Origin: Mycoplasma tullyi
GTDB taxonomy: Bacteria; Bacillota_I; Bacilli_A; Mycoplasmatales; Mycoplasmoidaceae
Assembly (NCBI RefSeq): GCF_014068355.1
Contig: NZ_CP059674.1
Coordinates: forward strand, 744,001-808,000
Reading direction: 5' to 3'
Length of the DNA stretch: 64,000 bases
The notes beneath the pieces are model-generated. The model was not told where the DNA came from. It saw nothing but the letters and a program-made list of their open reading frames with translations, and did no database searches. A program made the position numbers and the translations under genes. Below, in pieces: positions 1 to 9,454 of the stretch (the stretch's first letter is position 1; every line of letters begins with the position of its first letter).

Positions 1-1211
1 GTGTTTGCACCAAAGTTTAAGTTAGGTAATGCAACTTTAGCTACATTAATATCACCAACTGTTGGAGTTTTACCATTATCAGTTCCCATATCTCCAAAAG
101 TAATCTCAGTTGGATTAGGTGCATTATTTAACTTGTATTGCAATCCAACATTATCACCAGTTTTAACTAACTTATAAGGAAAATATAAGTAACCTGTTGA
201 AGATCCGTAGTAATTAAAAGTTAAAGTATATTTTGCATTAGTTCCAGCTATCCCATAAATCCATGAGATATCAGTTACTGGTTGAGGTGAATTAAAAATA
301 TTCTCATTACTCGTTCAAGCTTTTCTTTGGGCAAAACTTCAGTTAGGGTGAGCACTTGAATCGCTTGTTACATCAACACTATAACCAGCAAAGCTGTAAT
401 TACCAGGTTGAACCGTATTATTAGAATCAATACCTGTTAGTTTATCCTTAACTAAAGCTTGTTTGATATAGCTCGTAGCTAAAGCATTAGCATTAGTCTT
501 TCAACTATCAAGTGCGCTAAGAGCATCCTTGATATCTTTGTTTGCTTTAACAACAGTATTTGCAGCTAGATTAGTTCCAGAAATAGAATCTAATTTTTGA
601 TTGATTATTCCAGCACCTACATCATACAATGAATCTAATTCATGTTTAATACCACTGTATCGTTCTTCAGTCAATCCTTCTAATGTTGTTGTTTTAGATT
701 GTAATGTAGTCTTTAGTTCATTATATGCAGTTACTAAAGCGCGATTATTATTATCAAAAGTTTGTTTATCAGTTGCAGCTTTATTAATAGCTGCTTGTAG
801 TGTTGTTTCTATAGATTTAATTTCAGCTAATGTTGCATTGGTATTTTTAGATGCATTTTTAGCAGTTTTATATGCTGATCTTAAATCACTTAGAATTTGG
901 CCATAATCAGAATACAAGTTAATGTTGTTATTTTCAGTGCCAATTAAATCGATTAGTGTTTGTCTAGGAGTTGCTAATGGTTGATCAGTAGTATTAGTTT
1001 TTGCACCACTGCGCGAAACATTATTCATTTCTGCACTACTACCTGAATTAGTGTTGTTATTAGACGATGTGTTAGAAGTGTTGTCTGTATCACTTGTAGT
1101 TTTTGAATTAGAGGTTAGGGTAATATTTTTAGTACAACTTGTAGCTGCTAACATTACAAATGAACCAACACCTAATAAACTAACGAACTTGATAATGTTC
1201 TTTTTATTCAT
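1..1211 (-). CDS. vlhA: VlhA haemagglutinin lipoprotein, copy 1 (partial, C-terminus beyond window)
   Basis: This is a surface adhesin of the VlhA (pMGA) family. It starts with ATG at 1211 and stays open to the window edge, giving 403 codons with several TGA tryptophans. The N-terminus has lysines, a hydrophobic stretch and the lipobox-like AATSC, so it is a predicted lipoprotein exported and anchored at Cys. A Ser/Thr/Asn-rich linker follows, then an Ala/Lys/Thr-rich helical region, then the start of the conserved Mycoplasma haemagglutinin region. It is closest to copies 2 and 5. Unlike them it has no GAA tract in the roughly 120 bases between its start and the terminator of copy 2, so it is probably silent. 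Family assignment is firm; expression state is inference. Confidence 0.93.
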
Positions 1212-1332
1212 GAAAGTTAAATTGAAGGTTTAATATAACTCGAATCTATTAATTTAAATATACAAAATTTAATAAAACAAATTTATTTACTTTGTTCTGC
1301 TTATAGAAGTTCACTTTTAGTTTTCAATAAAA

Positions 1333-1359
1333 AACATCAGAATTATTGATTCTGATGTT
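1333..1359 (-). terminator. Rho-independent terminator after vlhA copy 2
   Basis: A perfect 11-bp inverted repeat (AACATCAGAAT / ATTCTGATGTT) with a 5-base loop lies 77 bases beyond the stop of vlhA copy 2. On the minus strand it is followed by TTTTATTG. It separates copy 2 from copy 1 and lies unusually close to the start of copy 1. Confidence 0.8.
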
Positions 1360-1435
1360 AATTACTTAGCTTAACTAATCTAACTTCTTATTCTGAAATA
1401 AACGATTTTATCAACAATCCTATGAAGGATTTAAA

Positions 1436-3469
1436 CTACATTTGATTAGGTTCTGCATTCCCTTGTGTAGAGTTTTTTAAAGTAAATACTAGATTACCAA
1501 TATAAGGAGTGTCACCACTACTTACTCCACCGATATCAATTTTGTTTAAACCTTTTTTAAGGTTTAAAGTCATATTTGTTGTACTTGATCCATTAGCAAT
1601 ATTTGTATTATTAGATGTATCAAATTTCCCTAAAGTGTTTCAGTCGGTTTGTCCCATAATATTTAACATTAAAGAATTACTACTAGCTTCACCAGTACTC
1701 TTGTTAGAGAAACTTATCATTCTGTTTTGATTTGTTAAATACGAACCACCAACATAATAATCTCCATCTTTTGGAGCATTAACATATACAGTTAATGATC
1801 TATTAGCACCATTGGTGTTAGGTAATCTATTAGATCCTGAAATAGCTGGTTGATCTTCACGACCTGCACTACCACCAATATAACCAACTAAATAAATAGG
1901 GTTATTAGATGGAGCTTGGTGTAAACCAGTAAACTGTCTAACATATATCGAATAGCTTGCAGATAAACTATATCCATTTAATATGTCTACAGTTACAGAA
2001 TTGTTATCAGACAAACTGTTACCAAAGATACTATCGTAGATCTCATCTGTACTATTTTGATTAGAGGTTAAGTACATATTTCCAATCATTGGAGCTACCA
2101 TATTATCACCATTAGGAACACTAAACTCAACAGTGTTTTTACCAAATTTTAAGTTTGTTAAAGTGATTTTAGCAACTTTAATGTCGTCTACTGTTGGTGT
2201 TGGGTTTGTTTGGGTAGCAACAGCCATGTTTTGATTTGAATCTGAAGCTTGATCAGAAGAAGGCGCTTCCGCTGCTCTACTAGCTGGTTGAGCAGATGTA
2301 GCAGTTGGCATAAATGAAATTGGTGTTTCACTACCTTCATTTAATTTATATTGAAGACCTACTTTAGTACTTTGACTATTGTCAACTAATTTATAAGGGA
2401 AGTATAAATAACCTGTAGATGGTCCATAATAAGTAAAATCTAACGTATATTTAGTCCCCATTCCATTTAGGTTATAGATTCATGAAACATCTGTAAGAGG
2501 AATAGATTCTTGATTTTCACCTGTAGTAGTTTGTGTTGCTAATGGAGCAGTCAGAGTACCCCAAACTTTTCTTTGTGCAAAGTTTCAACCTGGTGGCGTG
2601 GTGTTGGCAGAAGTTGGGTTAGCACTAAAAGCGACAAAACTGTAATTACCTGGTTGTTGACTAGTATTACTCGCACCAGTTCCTGTAGTTATTTGAGTTT
2701 TAGATAACGGATTCTTTTCATAGTTAGAGAACTTGTCAGCATTTTGCATCCATTCTTGCAGTTTACCAAGATCATCTTTTATATCTTGATCTGCTTTAAC
2801 AATAGTGTCTGCGGCAAGATCAGTTCCAGGAATAGAATCTAATTTTTGACTTATTATTCCACTACCTATATCTAATGCTTTAATAACATGATCTTTGATA
2901 CCACTATATTTATCTACAGATAAAGTTGATAAAGTAGTTTCTTTAGATAACAATGTAGTTTTTAAATCATTGTAAGCAGTTACTAAAGCTTTGTTTTCAT
3001 TATCAAAAGTTTGTTTATTAGTTGCAGCTGTCTGAAGCGCAGTTCGCAGTGATGCTTCTGCAGATTTCAGATTCTCTAATGTTGAATCTGAGTTATTTGC
3101 TACATTTTTTGCATTATCATATGCTGATTTTAAAGCACTTTCAATTTTGGCATAATCAGAATATGTAGTAATGTTAGTAGTTTCTGTATTAAGTAAATCA
3201 GTTAATGATTTTTTAGCAGATGCTAATTGTTGAATAGAAGGATCAACCATACCTTGATCGTTTGTTGGATTACTATTTACTCCAGACATGTTGTCTGTCA
3301 TATCTCTACCATTATTAGAAGAGTTTGGGTTAGTAGCATTTGGGTCGGAAGTAGTAGTACCAGATTTTGGAACCGGCGTAATTGCTTGAGTACAGCTAGC
3401 AGCTGCTAGCATAACAAAAGATCCAATACCTAATAAACTAACAAACTTTAATACGTTTTTTCTTTTCAT
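1436..3469 (-). CDS. vlhA: VlhA haemagglutinin lipoprotein, copy 2 (full length)
   Basis: The complete gene encodes 677 residues: ATG at 3469, TAG at 1436-1438, TGA read as Trp. The signal peptide carries lipobox AAASC, then a Thr/Ser/Asn/Pro-rich linker, an Ala/Lys/Thr-rich helical region, and the haemagglutinin region. Conserved family blocks include APMIGNMYLTS, YLVGYIGG, YVNAPKDGDYYVGGSY and, near the C-terminus, FIGNLVFTL-like sequence. The protein ends NAEPNQM. A (GAA)7 tract lies about 140 bases upstream. Published work on pMGA/vlhA links transcription to 12 repeats, so this copy is predicted off. It can act as a donor of antigenic sequence by recombination (inference). Confidence 0.95.
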
Positions 3470-3610
3470 GTTAAGTTAAACTAATTAATTTCGTAAACTT
3501 AAATAAATTAAGTAAACGATATTGAAAGTTCAATAAAGAACAAATTTAGATTTATTGTCTTTATTATCGCTTAAGAAAATTTGTTCGCAACTCCCAATTT
3601 TCCTAGGAAC

Positions 3611-3631
3611 TTCTTCTTCTTCTTCTTCTTC
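3611..3631 (-). repeat. (GAA)7 tract upstream of vlhA copy 2
   Basis: Seven perfect TTC units on the plus strand read as GAA on the coding strand, about 140 bases before the ATG of vlhA copy 2. On the promoter-distal side is a block (roughly AAAACCCTTATTTTCTA on the minus strand) that recurs beside the tracts of copies 4 and 5. Between tract and gene is a conserved GTTCAATAAAGAACAAATTTAG stretch (plus strand, in two parts around 3528-3551) shared with copy 5. In M. gallisepticum the tract length controls vlhA transcription; seven is not the permissive number. Confidence 0.95.
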
Positions 3632-3709
3632 TAGAAAATAAGGGTTTTGTAGTTTACTTCTGAGCTCAAAAATGACACTTTCAGTTCACAAAAGAACAAA
3701 AAAAACTAT

Positions 3710-3725
3710 TTACAAGTTCTTGTAA
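3710..3725 (-). terminator. Terminator after vlhA copy 3
   Basis: The palindrome TTACAAGTTCTTGTAA lies 38 bases after the stop of copy 3. On the minus strand it is followed after a few bases by a run of eight T. The stem is short, but the layout fits a Rho-independent terminator. Confidence 0.65.
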
Positions 3726-3762
3726 TAATAATTATTTTTTAGTTACTTGTTTGAACTCTTAT

Positions 3763-5679
3763 TTAATTACCATTATTAGCAGACGGATTAGCAGCTTCAC
3801 CCATCAACGTAAATGTTAAGTTGCCTATAAAAGGTGTATCTTTACCATCAACACTCGTTATAACAATTTTATTTAAACCTTTCTGTAAGTTTAAGGTTTT
3901 ATTAGAGTTCTGTGAAATAACAGTCGTAAGTGTTGATGAAGTATCAAAAGTTTTTAATGTCTCAAAGTTTGTATCTGACATTACAGTAATTGCTACAGAA
4001 TTAGTAGACTTATCTTTAGCTTCAAATCTTACTGATCTTGGTTCTCTTTGAGTAGTAATATATGATCCACTAATATAATAATTTCCAGCTTGTGGAGCAT
4101 TTACATAGATTGTGAATGTTCTTTCTCCATCATTCTTGTTTGGATTATCTTTAGAGTTAGTAAACTCTGATATCATTTTGTTTTGAAAACGCGTTTGAGC
4201 ACCACCAATAAACCCTACTAAATAAACAGGTTTAGAGATTTGGTTATTGTCTTGCATTAAATTTTTGAATTGTTGAACAAAAATATTGTAGCTAGTAGCA
4301 AGACTATAACCTTTTAATAAATCAACAGTTACAGCTGTTGGATCGGTTTCCTTGTTATAGGTGTTACCAAACATATCAGAATAGATCTTATCTTTATTCT
4401 CTACTTTATCAGATGAAGTAATATACATATTACCAATCATTGGAGCTACCTTACCTGATGGAACACTAAATTCAACTGTGTTTGAATTGAATTTTAGATT
4501 TGATAAAGCGATTTTAGCGACCTTAATATCATCAACCGTTGGTGTTGAATTCATGTGAGCGGAACTAGGCATAGCTTGGCTTTCGCCACCAGAATCATCA
4601 CTTGCACCAGCCCCTGAACTTTCTGCAAAACTAATTTGCTGAGCTTCACCACCATTTAAGCTATATTGAAGTCCGACAGTACTTGAATCTCCAGTTTTAA
4701 CCAACTTATAAGGGAAATATAAATAAGCCGTTTGTTGCTGAGCTCCAAAGTAACGGAAGTTCAATGTATATTTAGCATTATCACCAGCCAAACTGTAAAT
4801 TCAAGAAACATCTGTTAAAGGAGTAACTGGTTTATTTTCATCATCAGCTACTGCAGGTGCTAAATGATCAACTAAACTACTTCATACTTGTCTTTTAGCA
4901 AAACTTCAATTTGCATTATCTACATCAACACTATAACCAACAAAACTGTAATTACCAGGTTGTTCTGCAGTTTGACTAACTCCAGTTAAATCTTTTTTAA
5001 CTAGAGTTTGTTTAATAAAACTATTAACTAAATTATCAGCATTTTGTTTTCAAGCATTATTTCTCATAATGGCATTAGCAAGAGGTTGACTAATGTCCAT
5101 TACACTCTTAGCTTGGGGAATGTTGCCTGTAATAGGGTCTAAAGTGGTTTTAACAATAGCTTTAGCTTGAGAATATAAGGCAACAAGGTTTTCTTTAATT
5201 GCAGAATAGTTAGCTTCTTCAACAGAAGCTAAAATAGTATCTTCTACCTTTAGTGATTCTTTTAAACTATTATATGCAGTTACTAATGCACTGTTTTTAG
5301 TATCAAAATCTGTTTTAGCTTTCTCAGCAGTAGAAATGGCCGATTCTAGTACTGTTGTAGCATCTTTAAGATTTTGAGTAGTTGAAGCTGTATCGTCTAG
5401 AACGTCTTTAGCAGTATCATATGCTTTTATTAAAGTATCTTGAATCTTTGCATAATCAACATACATTTGAATATTCTGATTTTTGGTATCAAGTAATAAT
5501 GATAAAGCAGTTTTAGCAGCTGCTAATTCTTGACTAGGATCAGTAGGAGTTGTAGGAGTTGATCCTGAATTAGGATTTTGATTTGTATTGTTAGGTTGAG
5601 TACAGCTTGCAGCTGCTAACATCACAAAAGAACCAGCACTTAATAAACTAACAAACTTCAATATATTTCTTCTTTTCAT
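3763..5679 (-). CDS. vlhA: VlhA haemagglutinin lipoprotein, copy 3 (full length, no GAA tract)
   Basis: The complete gene encodes 638 residues (ATG at 5679, TAA at 3763-3765), with TGA tryptophans at 4801, 4882, 4906 and 5050 among others. The N-terminus MKRRNILKFVSLL leads to lipobox AAASC. The linker is shorter (Asn/Pro/Thr) than in copies 1, 2 and 5, and the helical region resembles that of truncated copy 4, so 3 and 4 form a subgroup. C-terminal blocks APMIGNMYITS, YLVGFIGG and FIGNLTFTL are intact. The upstream 5680-5870 region has no GAA tract, so by the known switch this copy should be silent although its coding sequence is whole. Confidence 0.95.
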
Positions 5680-6015
5680 TTCTAGTTAAACCAATTAATT
5701 GAAAATAATTCGAAAACGTTAAAGTTAGTATATATTAAGTTCAGTGAAAAGTATCTTTAATTCTTTTTTCTCTATAGAGAACTTATCTTAGCTTTAGATT
5801 CCAAGGAATCCTCCTTTTAAAATAAGAAGTTTTTCTTTTCGTTTTTTTATCCAAAAAGCTCTATTTAGCTTTTTATACAAAGCATCACCAAAATCCTTTT
5901 ACAGATTCTGGTGATGTTAAAACTATATATTTTGCAAGGTCCCAAGAGCTCATCTACATGAAACTACACCTACAAAACTATTGATAAGTTATTAATAATT
6001 AATTTGAAGAAATGC
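5680..6015. other. Spacer between vlhA copies 3 and 4
   Basis: This 336-base spacer has no gene. It holds the upstream region of copy 3, which lacks a GAA or TTC tract; only AAGGAATCC and AAGAAG remnants are seen where the tract sits in other copies. It also holds the copy 4 terminator hairpin. Confidence 0.7.
5883..5916 (-). terminator. Terminator hairpin after truncated vlhA copy 4
   Basis: The inverted repeat CATCACCAAAATC / GATTCTGGTGATG has one G-U type mismatch. It is related in sequence to the hairpins after copies 2 and 5. It lies about 100 bases beyond the stop of copy 4. The T tail is weak. Confidence 0.6.
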
Positions 6016-6777
6016 TTATGATTCCATTCCCATTTTCATTCGCATTCGTCTAAGACCTTTTAGCGCTTTAAGACCTTTAAGACCTTTATTAAGCGTATTA
6101 AGACCTTTAAGTCCTTCAAATACATTCGCTAATTTAAGTCCAGCAATTGATTTTGAAAGACCTTCACTAACTATAGTCACCTGAATAACTCCAGGAGAGT
6201 TCCCATCAATAGGAACTAGAGTCTTATCAACAATATTCTTAGCTTGTTTAAACAAAGCAACTAGTGCTAGTTTAACTTTTGCATCTTTAACAGTTTCTAA
6301 AATTGTTGTTTCTTGTTCTAATGCGGTCTTTAAATCTTCATATTCATCTACTAATTTACTATTAGCTCTGTCAAAATCAGATTTATCTTTAGCTGCATTG
6401 TTAATTTCTGTTTGTAAAACACTAGTAGCGTCGATAAGATTTTGTGTAGTTGAACTAGAACTATCAAGAACGCGTCTAGCTGAATCATATGCTCTTGATA
6501 GTTTATCTTTGATTTTTGCATAATCATCATACAGTCCAGTGTTTTGAGCTTTAGAAGCAAGTAGTGTTACTAAAGAACTTCTAGCAGCTGTTGCATCTCT
6601 TTCAGAAGTGTCCATTCTTCTTTCAAAACTAGGTTCATTAGCACGACTACTAGGTTCAGTAGCAGAAGTGGTGTTTTGAGACGGAGCAGTTTCTTTAGTA
6701 CAGCTTGCAGCTGTTAAGGTTACAAACGAACCAATACTTAATAAACTAACAAATTTTAATACGTTTTTTCTTTTCAT
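6016..6777 (-). CDS. vlhA: Truncated VlhA-family lipoprotein, copy 4, with repetitive Leu/Lys/Gly tail
   Basis: Only 253 residues, against 638-677 for the full copies. ATG at 6777 (MKRKN) matches its siblings; an in-frame GTG two codons earlier is less likely. Signal peptide, lipobox AAASC, a Thr/Ser-rich linker and the helical region are present and resemble copy 3. After GNSPGV the homology stops, and the reading frame ends in a low-complexity tail with repeated GLKGL/LKGLKAL units and RMRMKMGMES. The whole haemagglutinin region is missing. A normal hairpin follows and a (GAA)9 tract precedes it. It could be a decayed donor copy or a short secreted lipoprotein; the latter is speculative. 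Confidence 0.85.
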   Translation of the reverse strand: MKRKNVLKFVSLLSIGSFVTLTAASCTKETAPSQNTTSATEPSSRANEPSFERRMDTSERDATAARSSLVTLLASKAQNTGLYDDYAKIKDKLSRAYDSARRVLDSSSSTTQNLIDATSVLQTEINNAAKDKSDFDRANSKLVDEYEDLKTALEQETTILETVKDAKVKLALVALFKQAKNIVDKTLVPIDGNSPGVIQVTIVSEGLSKSIAGLKLANVFEGLKGLNTLNKGLKGLKALKGLRRMRMKMGMES

Positions 6778-6927
6778 TTTCACTTAAAGATAAAGCAATA
6801 AAATACGCTTATACGTATTAAACAAATTACGTATGTTGCGTAAATTATTGATTTAAAAATATATAAAGTTATATAGACTTGATTATCATCTAGAAGCTCT
6901 AAAATTCGCATCTAAACGAATAAGAGC

Positions 6928-6954
6928 TTCTTCTTCTTCTTCTTCTTCTTCTTC
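6928..6954 (-). repeat. (GAA)9 tract upstream of vlhA copy 4
   Basis: Nine perfect TTC units (GAA on the coding strand), about 150 bases before the ATG of copy 4. They are flanked on the distal side by the same TAGAAATAAAGGGTTTT block found beside the other two tracts. Nine is not the length associated with expression. Confidence 0.95.
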
Positions 6955-7022
6955 TAGAAATAAAGGGTTTTACGATTTTTGGGGTGTGTACATGGTTAAA
7001 TTGTTCCTCTTTTAATAAATAA

Positions 7023-7054
7023 AAATACCAGAATCTTTTATGGTTCTGGTATTT
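7023..7054 (-). terminator. Terminator hairpin after vlhA copy 5
   Basis: The inverted repeat AATACCAGAA / TTCTGGTATT with flanking A/T pairs is related to the hairpins after copies 2 and 4. It lies about 70 bases past the stop of copy 5. A TTTATTAAAAG tail follows on the minus strand. Confidence 0.7.
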
Positions 7055-7122
7055 ATTATTTTGGATAACTAGCTTGTTACTTTATTTGAATATAAATATT
7101 AGGCTAATATTTGTGATCCCAC

Positions 7123-9147
7123 TTACATGTTCTCACTTCCAGCATCATTTGTTGGAGCATTATTTAAAGTAAATGTTAAATTACCTATAAAAGGAGTATC
7201 ATTATTTCCACTAATAATTATCTTATTAAGACCTTTCTTAAGGTTTAAAGCACTCTTTTGATTACTCATAACAACACTAGTACCCATATCACCTGTATTA
7301 AATCTTTCTAATGTACTAAAACTTGTTGTTGATGTAACATTAATTGTTACTGCATTAGCAGTATCACCTGTTTGAAATTTTAATGATCTTTGCATCATAG
7401 ATGATATATAAGATCCACTAATATAATAATCACCAACTTGTGGGGCATTTACATAGATTGTATAAGTTCTATTTTGTCTCATTCCTGCTGGAGTTTTAAT
7501 TGGACTTCTGACACTAGAGGCTAGAACTCTTTCACTAGGTCCAGCAATAAATCCAACTAAATAACTTGGAGTGTCAGTATGTGAATTTGAAGATGATTCA
7601 CCTGCTCTCATTAGATTTTTAAATTCACCTACATATATTGATCAAGCAGAAGTAAGACCATATCCTTTTAATAGATCAACTGTTACAGAGGTATCGTTTT
7701 CGTTTGTATTTCCAAAGATTTCATTATATATTTTATCTTCACTTTCAGAATTTGAAGTAAGATACATATTACCGATCATTGGAGATACTTTAGCGGGCAT
7801 ATCTGTTGGAAGGCTAAATTCTAATGTATTTTCACCAAAGATTAAATCTGTTAATTTAATTTTTGCTACATTGATATCACTTACTGTTGGAATAGGATTT
7901 GTTGCATTATTAGAAGTTGTCATTTCATCAGCAACTGGAGTTTCGGGTGTCATTCCAGATTCAGGAGCGCTATCAGGAGAAGTTTCACCATGGCTTGGAA
8001 CAGAATTAGCAGAGGCAGTTTGAGTGGATTGGAAATTTATAGCTTTTGGGTTAGAATCATTTAATTTGTATTGAAGCGCTAGAGAACTTGAATCAGCATT
8101 TTTAACTAATTTATAAGGAAAATATAAATAGGCTATCGATGGTCCATAATAAGTAAACTTTAATGTGTATTTAGTTCCTTCTCCAGCGAAACTATAGATT
8201 CAAGAAACATCAGTAGATAAAACAGGAGAGGCAACTGGACTAGTTGTACCTCTGTCGCTCATTCAAACTTTTCTTTGAACAAAACTTAAGTTTTGTAAAT
8301 TTGATCCAGTTACGTCTGCACTATAACCTACAAAACTTCAGTTTGATGGTTGAGCTTGATTTTGTGCTGAATCAGTCCCTCTTGTTAATTGAGCTTCAGA
8401 TAACCGGTTCTTTTTAAAATTATCAAACTCGTCTGCGTTTTGCTTTCATTTCGCTAAATTTTCAAGAGCATCTTTTATATCTTGATTAGCTTTAGTAATA
8501 TTTTCAACTCCAAGGTTTTCTCCCATCAAAGAATCTAATTTATGAGTTAATATTCCACTACCTACATCAAATACTGAACTAACTTTATTTTTAATAGCGC
8601 TGTATTTATTTTCAGACAATCCATCTAATGAAACTTTATTAGATTGCAATGTAGTCTTTAGTTCGTTGTACGCAGTTACTAAAGGTTGATTAGCGCTATC
8701 AAATGCTCGTTTTTCGCTTTCTGCCTTACTAATAGCTGTCTTTAGAGTAGTTTCTACAGATTTAATATCTTCTAATGTAGCGTTAGCATTTTCTGACTCT
8801 TTTTTAGCAGTTTCATACGCTGATTTTAAAGTATTTTGAATCACAGCATAATCTGAATACAAGGCGATGTTGTTAGATTCTGTATTCAGTAAATCTGTTA
8901 ATGCTTGCCTAGCAGCTGCTAATTGTTGTTCGGGGGTATTCATTTCTTGACTATCGCCTGAACTAGGATCGCTGTCAGACATTCTGTCAGTCATGGTTGT
9001 TCTGCTACTAGATGAATCTTGATTACTAGTGGATGTGCTTGAATTAGTGACAGGTACAATCGATTGAGTACAACTTGCAGCAGCTAAGGAAACAAACGAA
9101 CCTACACCTAATAAACTAACGAACTTTAAAATGCTTTTACTTTTCAC
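7123..9147 (-). CDS. vlhA: VlhA haemagglutinin lipoprotein, copy 5 (full length, predicted expressed)
   Basis: The complete gene encodes 674 residues and ends TAA at 7123-7125. The start is GTG at 9147: KSKSILKFVSLL aligns with the N-termini of the other copies, and no ATG sits at that place. Lipobox AAASC, a Ser/Thr/Asp-rich linker, the Ala/Lys/Thr helical region and all haemagglutinin blocks (SPMIGNMYLTS, YLVGFIAG, YVNAPQVGDYYISGSY, FIGNLTFTL) are present. It is the right-hand end of the array. The upstream tract is (GAA)12, the number reported to permit vlhA transcription in M. gallisepticum, so this is the best candidate for the expressed haemagglutinin among the loci seen here. Other arrays elsewhere in the genome cannot be judged. 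Confidence 0.95.
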
Positions 9148-9279
9148 TTAAAGTTAAATTAACGACTCTGCGGATATCGCAAATTCATTAAAAGTAAATA
9201 TATAAGTTCAATAAGGAACAAATTTAGCTTTATTGTCTTTTGAGGGGGGATTGTCCGTGTCGCTAAGCCGTCTAAGAGC
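9148..9279 (-). promoter_or_regulatory. Promoter region of vlhA copy 5
   Basis: This is the region between the (GAA)12 tract and the GTG start. It contains GTTCAATAAGGAACAAATTTAGCTTTATTGTCTTT (plus strand, about 9206-9240), matching the same place upstream of copy 2, so it is likely the core promoter and transcription start. A G-rich patch (GAGGGGGGA at 9242-9250) next to the tract is unlike copy 2. I do not assign exact -35 and -10 boxes. Confidence 0.6.
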
Positions 9280-9315
9280 TTCTTCTTCTTCTTCTTCTTC
9301 TTCTTCTTCTTCTTC
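9280..9315 (-). repeat. (GAA)12 tract upstream of vlhA copy 5
   Basis: Exactly twelve perfect TTC units (36 bases), GAA on the coding strand, about 130 bases upstream of the start. They are flanked distally by TAGAAAATAAAGGTTTT as at copies 2 and 4. Twelve repeats is the published on-state of the M. gallisepticum vlhA switch. It is thought to set helical phasing between an activator site and the promoter. Confidence 0.96.
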
Positions 9316-9395
9316 TAGAAAATAAAGGTTTTAAATGTTTTAAATTGTATACAAAATCCAGACGTCCATAAAATAAGGTTTTTCACAAAATTAAA

Positions 9396-9431
9396 AAACA
9401 TGAAACTTGTACTTAAACAAATTTCATGTTT
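9396..9431 (-). terminator. Terminator after BMP-family lipoprotein gene
   Basis: The inverted repeat AAACATGAAA / TTTCATGTTT with a 16-base loop lies just past the stop of the lipoprotein gene. The minus-strand tail is TTTTAATTTTG. Confidence 0.7.
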
Positions 9432-9454
9432 TATTGATTAATATTCGTATTAAA

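Noticed and set aside
601-906. Plus-strand open frames antisense to vlhA copies (also near 1051, 3227, 3821 and 7571)
   Set aside because: They are shadows of the minus-strand genes; no start signal or known motif.
6778-6783. GTG start for truncated vlhA copy 4
   Set aside because: The ATG two codons later matches the MKRKN start of the other copies.
501-9147. Apparent frameshifts or split genes in the vlhA copies at TGA codons
   Set aside because: All breaks are in-frame TGA with the frame unchanged on both sides; ribosomal proteins and other core genes show the same, so TGA is Trp here.
3601-9320. TTC/GAA runs as CRISPR or coding repeats
   Set aside because: They are perfect trinucleotide tracts upstream of promoters, without spacers; they match the known vlhA switch.
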